Shown here: positions 58,340 to 64,000 of the stretch, piece by piece
Position numbering within the stretch: the first letter of the stretch is position 1
Layout: each line of letters begins with the position of its first letter
Assembly: GCF_003473485.1 (NCBI RefSeq)
Contig: NC_053045.1
Location: 46,852,494-46,916,493, forward strand
DNA: 64,000 nucleotides
Reading direction: 5' to 3'
Origin: Medicago truncatula
Taxonomy: Eukaryota > Streptophyta > Magnoliopsida > Fabales > Fabaceae
The notes under the pieces: generated by a model
Told to the model about the DNA's origin: nothing
The model's input: only the letters and a program-made list of their open reading frames with translations
Database searches by the model: none
Translations under genes and position numbers: made by a program

Positions 58340-61300
58340 CTAATCGTCATCTCCATCTGCAATAAAACAATATAATAAATAAGCACGGTGATGAAAATAA
58401 ATTAATAATCCAAAAAACACGACATCCAAAGCATTCAGCTACAGGAGCAGCTGAAAATCCAAAAATATTTCGTGCAAAGACACATAGCATAGCATGCTGA
58501 CAGTGAACATGCTTCAGAAATTACTATAAAATACAAAAATGACGGGAAAAAAATTGACTTGGAAAGCTAGAAGAGAATTATTAACAAATAAGACAATATG
58601 ACCACCAAAGACATTATTAATTATTACAACTAAAAATAGATTCAATAACACATTAAGAACGAATGAAGGTAATAGAATTTCATGTTACAGTAGTCAGTTC
58701 TATGAGCTTCAGATAAATCACATTAATAAGTGGAACTAATCACCTAAGTTTCCCCGTGAATTACAACAAATCCAAAGTCATGTCAATGCATTAAAATCAA
58801 AATCACAGTATCTGGGCAAAATTGTATCCGTATCCCTTTAAGATGTTTGATTGTACCAGATAGGTCCAATAAGTTTCTTTGTCCCACATAGGTCCTTCTA
58901 AGTTTTAAAATGTTTGCACCTTTGACCTTCCTTTGAGTTTCCATTAAAACTAAAAACCTACATGGCTGTTGATGTTTATCATCCTCAGTATAGTAACAAA
59001 AAATTTCATTAAGCAATCAGAAAACTCAAAAATGATATTCAACCCTTCTCCATTAACACTCCTCTTCATCTTCCACTCACAACACAACATTTATGATTAA
59101 CCATCACTCACACCGAAAAACTGAATAAATCGTGGATTTATGTGTGTTCTAAAGACTACGCACTGTATTTATAATGTACTATTTACATTTACAATAAACA
59201 AAAATTAATGTACTCCCTCCGATTCAAAATGATTGTCGTTTTAGCCAAAAAAAAAGTTTCAAAATGAATGTCACTTGCACTTTTCAATGTAGAATTATTA
59301 TTTTATCTCCAATTGTACCCTTTAATTAATTGAGCATACACTACTTCCAAAGCTTTCCACCAAAAATAGATAAGGTTAGTTTAGTAAAATTGTGATGTCC
59401 TTTGACATCATTATTACATTTCTTAATTTGTGTGTGTTTTTTTTTTTGGTGAATTAAAATGAAACAAAAAACAAAATTTCTTAATTTGTGTGTAAAAACC
59501 TTAAACAACGCTCATTTTGAATCGGAGGAGTAATTGCCAACTCCAATGACCAGTTCCGTTAGCAACTAGTTACAAAGGGCGTATTTAACAGGTGACTAAT
59601 TACACCAAGGATGTGACTACTTCTAACAAATCCAAAAAAAAAAACATCTACCATGAAAGCTGATGTTTCTCAGCAAATTCAAGACTAAGCAAAAACTCCA
59701 ATCAAAAACCTATTATGATGCAGATAAACAAAACCATCCAACAGAAAACTAAACTAAAACAATAATTAAAACAAACAAGATCTAGGTTTTGGGAACAAAC
59801 TAAACTAAGGAAGGCAAAATGGAGGAATAGTTCCAACGATGCCACAAATATGAAAGAGCAATGATATCATCTATTTAATGAAAACTTTGGTGACAACCTT
59901 GTTTTTCTCCTTCTTATTGGCCAAAAACAATGGAGACAGAAAAAGGAAGAGAGATGATAAGAACATCATTTGAGTATGAGAGAGAAAGCTGTCAAAAAGT
60001 TGTCACAAAATGGTTGTACAAATATCATTTCTCAATATGAAAATCGGGGTACAATGTTGCATTTTTGACCCAATTCTTCTAATAGTCTTTCTTATCTTGG
60101 TAGTAAAAAGGAAAAATTGGTTAATAAGAAGCCTGTTTTGTTTTGGCTGGAGAAAATAATTTTGGTTCATGAATGGAAGTGGGAAAAAATTAGGGTTTAT
60201 AGCAAAAGAATAAAGACGAATTTTTTGTAGTTTAATTAAAACAAATAAATAAAATAGTGTCTACTCTTTGATCACATAAGCATATTATCAGGCCACGCCA
60301 GAGTCGTTTAATCCACATTAGACCCATAACGGCCACGTGCGTGTTTTCTTAACGGGAATTCTGAAAAATGGTAACTCCTAGTAACGGGACTTAAAGAAAT
60401 CATTAGATACAGACAAATAATTTAAAGGACCGCAAATGCAATTTTGCCTAGTATCTAACTCAAGCTCAAAAGTGTATAGTGCACTAGCTTCACTAAAGTG
60501 CTGAGTTTTAATCGATAATCCATCAGAAACAAACAAAATCTTCATTACCACGTTACCCACAACACTAACTTAAAACACCATACTCTTCTGCTTCTGCATA
60601 GCAAGTTAACAGATACACAATTCTCTTCAATATGTGGCACTAATGCTTAGTACACTACCCCTCCTAAGTATTGGGTACATGAAGAGTATAAAATATACAT
60701 AGTCAATACGCTACTTGGGTTTGCATAACGTTCTAATATTCTAATTATTAAACCTACTCAATTCATTTTTTCATCTTCTTTCAACACCTTCTAAATTTCT
60801 AATGCCAGATAGCAACACAATCGCTTGATTCCACAAATAGATTCTCTTCCATAAGCTTATCTTCTGAAATAAGTGTGGATTGACTTATTTGAGCTTATCT
60901 TCGGGCATAAGTATCGTGAGACAGTTTGGGAGAACATATGAAAACAGCTTATGACAGGTTTCATAAAAAAAATTCAACTTATTTTCATAAGTTCTCCAAT
61001 ACAGCTTATGCAAGCTTATACATAAACGCTTATCATGCCATAAGCTACAAATAAGTCGTTTATCCAAACAGGCCCTAATGCACAATCAACCAAACCCAAT
61101 TCCAGTTTCCTCAGAACAAATCATCCTAACCCCTCATCCTAATTACACCGAAATTACTCAAAATCAAAACTTTAACATCAAATAACATAACAATTGAACA
61201 AATTAAGAATCTAAAAGGAGAACAAAAAGCGAAACGAACCAATGTAACGTCTTTCATTAGCGGCCTTAGCTTTCTCAAGCATCTTATCAAGATCTTGTTC

Positions 61301-61561
61301 AACTTGAGCCTCCCATTTAAGAAGCTGATTGACGGCCACAACGCCCAATCCCATTCCCAACACATGCTCCCACGGATCTAACACAATCGTAATTCGTAAC
61401 AATCAAAGAAATGAAAGAGAAATTGAAAACGAAATTAACGAGAAATGAAGAGAAGATGATGATGAATTACGGCGCATGTAGGGGAGTTTCCGGAGTGCGT
61501 TGGAGTACATCTGAGTCCCCAAACCTAATAAGGCTCCGATCGCCGTCGCGCTTAGCACCAT
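58340..61561 (-). CDS. 81-aa protein resembling a small plant mitochondrial complex I subunit, 3 coding exons
   Basis: Exons (minus strand) are 61561-61471, 61377-61240 and 58356-58340. Phases match (CGCC|GT, TTAG|AT, ATTG|GT, GCAG|AT) and give 81 residues. The sequence MVLSATAIGALLGLGTQMYS then NALRKLPYMRHPWEHVLGMG and ...QDLDKMLEKAKAANERRYID ends in Asp-rich GDDD. It has one hydrophobic N-terminal segment and a charged helix. From memory it resembles the Arabidopsis At4g20150-type small accessory subunit of NADH dehydrogenase in the inner mitochondrial membrane; this is recall, not a search. The last coding exon is just 17 nt (five residues plus stop) and lies behind a 2.9-kb intron holding two MITEs. 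Confidence 0.8.
59213..59530. mobile_element. Stowaway MITE (318 bp) in an intron
   Basis: Ends CTCCCTCCGATTCAAAATGA and, inverted, CTCCTCCGATTCAAAATGAG, with TA on both sides (59211-59212, 59531-59532). This fits the Stowaway consensus closely. It lies in the second intron of the complex I-like gene. Confidence 0.9.
59862..60032. mobile_element. MITE family 'GATATTTGTACAAC', copy d (in an intron)
   Basis: The ends atgatatcatc... and gttgtacaaatatcat are inverted; the middle has 'ccttcttattggccaaaaac' and 'gagtatgagagagaaagc'. It lies in the long second intron of the complex I-like gene. Confidence 0.55.
60860..61077. mobile_element. MITE with GGGCCTGTTTGGATAA terminus
   Basis: The right end, read inverted, is GGGCCTGTTTGGATAAACGA, a terminus shared with the 138-bp element at 45437 ('ggacctgtttggattggc'). 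The interior has repeated 'agcttat' words in both orientations. The left border is unclear. Confidence 0.45.
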
Positions 61562-62511
61562 TTTTCTTCCTCTCTCTCTTTCTCAGACTTACACTGTTCT
61601 AAACTTTGTTGTTCTCAATCTCTCAACAAAAACTATTTTTTCTATAATAATAAATAAATCAGGGTAGCGTTAAAATAGATTACCAAAAAATTTGATTTTA
61701 AAATAGGAGGACTATTTTTGTGAGTTTGATAAAATAGAAGGACAAAAAAATGTAATTATATCAAATATTTTTTATTTACTTATTTTAAAATCAAATTTGT
61801 GTAAAAATAACATTTACAATAATCTTATTTGAAGTGGCGTAGGAAACGATCTAATTTTATACCTTAATTGCCATGTTGTATGGTTATAACATTTTTCAAC
61901 TGAGTTAGAATTTGGGGACATCATTTGCTCTTATTCCATATCATATAATTAGGATATACAGTCTAATTATGAAAATGAATAAAAACAAGTGGACAAAATT
62001 CTCATATATTTCTCCTTAAGAAAAACAACACCAATTACATATGTTACATTTTTTTTTTGTTGAATTATTTACATATGATTACATGTTATAGGAGGAGTCA
62101 CAATTTTACAATTCTAGTAATATTCCACACAACACAACTTTCTCCAAATCCGTTAAGAGCCTAAACGAGTATTGGTTAGGGAATACAAAAGATGTTTGAA
62201 ACTAAAAAAAAATACTGATGAGTAGGAGATATGGTAGAACAAGAAATTAACATACTCTCACAAACTATAGTTTTAAATGTTCAATAGAAAGTGGTAAATC
62301 GCCTTCTTTTCAATTTAATGAGTTTGAGGACTTATGGTCTGTTTGGATCTGTGGTGAAATTGTTATTCTCGCGTCCCAAAACACATTTGACCGTGATTTG
62401 CTAAAGCTAAACATTAGAACTTCTCACTAAGCCTGCGGCCACGTCCAATCCACCACATAAACAAATAGGTATTTAATCCTCTATAGCTAGTCTTTGTTCA
62501 TCATGCAAAGA
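61562..62511. other. Intergenic between the complex I-like gene and the RING gene
   Basis: Upstream region of the complex I-like gene (CT-rich leader directly before the ATG) and 3' flank of the RING gene. AT-rich; nothing coding is seen. Confidence 0.45.
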
Positions 62512-64000
62512 TTATATGTTGGTATGTACTTTGACAACATCTATTATTGCAACTTGGCATATTGGACATTTTCCACTTTTCCATTGCAACTCATTGGCAC
62601 AGTTGAGACATGCACACATGTGCCCACATCTGTAAAAAATGTAGAGACATTATGAGTACTGTTGTGCTTACATGAAATAAATATATTGAACAAAATTATT
62701 AGTAGAAAAATAAAATAAAATTAAGTACCTGTATAAAACTGAGTTTACTTTATTTTCATTGCAAATGCAGCACATGCCTTTCTTTGATGTCTTGTTACTG
62801 GATTTCTTGTCTTTAACTGCAATCATGTTTCATATACAAAATGAGAGGTGCATAATGTTTTTGTTGAAAAGAGCAAAGGAAAAAAGCGAGACGAAATTTA
62901 TCGGATACACCAAACACTACTGTTAAGCAGAAATAATCACATACATTTGTGAACCTCTTGGTTTTGGGATTGTTGTAATTGCATCTGCATTTGTGTGTCT
63001 GCACAGTTTTTTATTGTTTTCCTTAGCTCAGAAATCTCTTGAAAAAGTTGTTCCATTTGCCCTCGCAAACCGTATATAATTTCCATTTCCTATAAGCCAT
63101 TGAAGTATAGTGTCATTCTATATAGAGAGATATAAACATGTACATAGTTAAATCTAGGTGTAAGAGTATAATGAAACTCACAATTGAACGTTGATTTGCG
63201 GATGGAGAGTTTTCTCTACTATCTTCATAGCAAGATTGAGATTGAGAAGGCAATGGTGAGGATACAAATGCAACTCTATCAGAATCATCTCCAATATCAG
63301 TGTCTCTATAACTCCATGTTGCTGAGGATGGTGTGTCTGCTGATGATGAGGATTGACAATCACCAAGTTCATGATCTGAGCCACTACTGATGCTTTCATG
63401 TTCATGCTCCTCTACCTTCTCTTCATCCATTTCTTCCTCATTACTCCTCGTCTCTTTTTCCCTTGTGTCACGAAGGCGATCGTGATAAAATGCCATCAAT
63501 TGTTTTGTATTTCCTTCTTCATCTTCCTCGTCGCATTGATTATTGACCAAGTGTGTTTGTGTTCCCACATGAGACTCCATCAATTTATCCATCTTTTCTC
63601 GAAAGTCACTAGAAAGGACAGTTGAAACTGTTTTTCTGCAAACATAGTTTAGTTTATGCTCACAATTAATTCAGTGAAATTGCAAACAAAACTTCATTGC
63701 ATTATGCTCAATTCACTATGCACCAATGTCATAATGTCTCTTATTCAATTCTTGATTTACTATTTATACAATTGAGTTGTCTTGGACTAAACAATTGTTA
63801 GAGTATACAAGGAAAATGTGAAATATATTTAAACATCATATAAATACCTTTCAAGGAGTTTACGTCTCTCATCGTTGTCAGAAGCAAAGTCAAGCATTTC
63901 CTTATACCATTCTTGTCTGAGCTCTTCCCAGTAGCTTCTAGGCCGGGAAATAGGACTCGCCCAGTCATAACTTGCGCTAATTTCATCATAATTATAGTCA
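62512..64000 (-). CDS. RING-HC (C3HC4) E3 ubiquitin ligase, C-terminal part, gene continues past the window
   Basis: Exons (minus strand) are >64000-63848, 63635-63182, 63089-62945, 62816-62729 and 62629-62512, with all junctions in phase. The window holds about 318 residues. It begins 'DYNYDEISASYDWASPISRP' and 'SYWEELRQEWYKEML', then an acidic Ser-rich linker. A coiled-coil follows (MEIIYGLRGQMEQLFQEISE and a Gln-rich part). The C-terminal RING finger reads CCICNENKVNSVLYRCGHMC, ACLNCANELQW and GKCPIC, a complete set of zinc ligands. This architecture is that of the large plant RING proteins of the At5g04460/At2g27950 kind (recalled). The expected role is substrate ubiquitination in nucleus or cytosol; the substrate is unknown. 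The start lies outside the window. Confidence 0.87.

Noticed and set aside
1-64000. rRNA genes, tRNA genes, CRISPR arrays, bacterial operons
   Set aside because: No such signatures were seen by eye, and the window is clearly plant nuclear DNA. A tRNAscan run would be needed to exclude a single tRNA.

Overview
The window is nuclear DNA of a flowering plant, most likely a papilionoid legume of the Medicago/Trifolium/Vicia/Pisum group. The reasons are: spliced genes with GT-AG introns, strong A+T richness, two P450 genes of the CYP81E (isoflavone hydroxylase) type, a chloroplast-lumen FKBP13 gene, and a high density of plant transposable elements, including a 500-bp Mutator-type MITE with the 'ggtccctataaat' terminus common in legume genomes. 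The species call is inference.

Layout. 1-3.8 kb: intergenic DNA with a hAT-type MITE and smaller MITEs. 3.85-6.12 kb (+): an intact CYP81E gene. 6.1-24.5 kb: an 18-kb block of repeats, including small MITEs, a degenerate LINE 3' end, and an 8.35-kb CACTA (En/Spm) element (15050-23396) with near-perfect termini and a TTT target duplication. Both genes of that element are broken only by nonsense codons. 24.55-26.58 kb (-): a second intact CYP81E gene, convergent with the first. 26.6-38 kb: a repeat-only stretch with a long-TIR fold-back element, an LTR-like segment, a 3.1-kb solo LTR (TSD TCTTT) nested in another inverted-repeat element and itself carrying a fold-back MITE, and a decayed Ty1/copia gag with a tandem duplication.

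38.0-40.9 kb is the most unusual part. Four copies of a promoter-like module (a TATAAATA-type box plus 'atccggaat' motifs) are found in both orientations. One precedes a 144-codon ORF, one precedes three consecutive long imperfect hairpins, and one precedes a fourth hairpin. The hairpins have the size and shape of plant pre-miRNAs. One arm of the fourth hairpin is near-complementary to the transcript predicted from the minus-strand module. I do not recognise this arrangement; it may be a transposon-derived small-RNA locus.

From 44.5 kb the window becomes gene-rich: a small nucleolar/ribosome-biogenesis-type protein (DUF2423/LLPH-like, -), FKBP13 (+, five exons, one GC-AG intron), a GSO1/GSO2-like LRR receptor kinase (+), an 81-aa protein resembling a small plant complex I subunit (-, with a 17-nt last coding exon behind a 2.9-kb intron), and the C-terminal part of a RING-type E3 ligase (-) running off the right edge.

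The two P450s are the only genes that clearly work in one pathway (isoflavonoid phytoalexins). The genes on the right are unrelated housekeeping and receptor functions that happen to be neighbours. All exon boundaries were read by eye from splice consensus and frame continuity, and none is transcript-confirmed.
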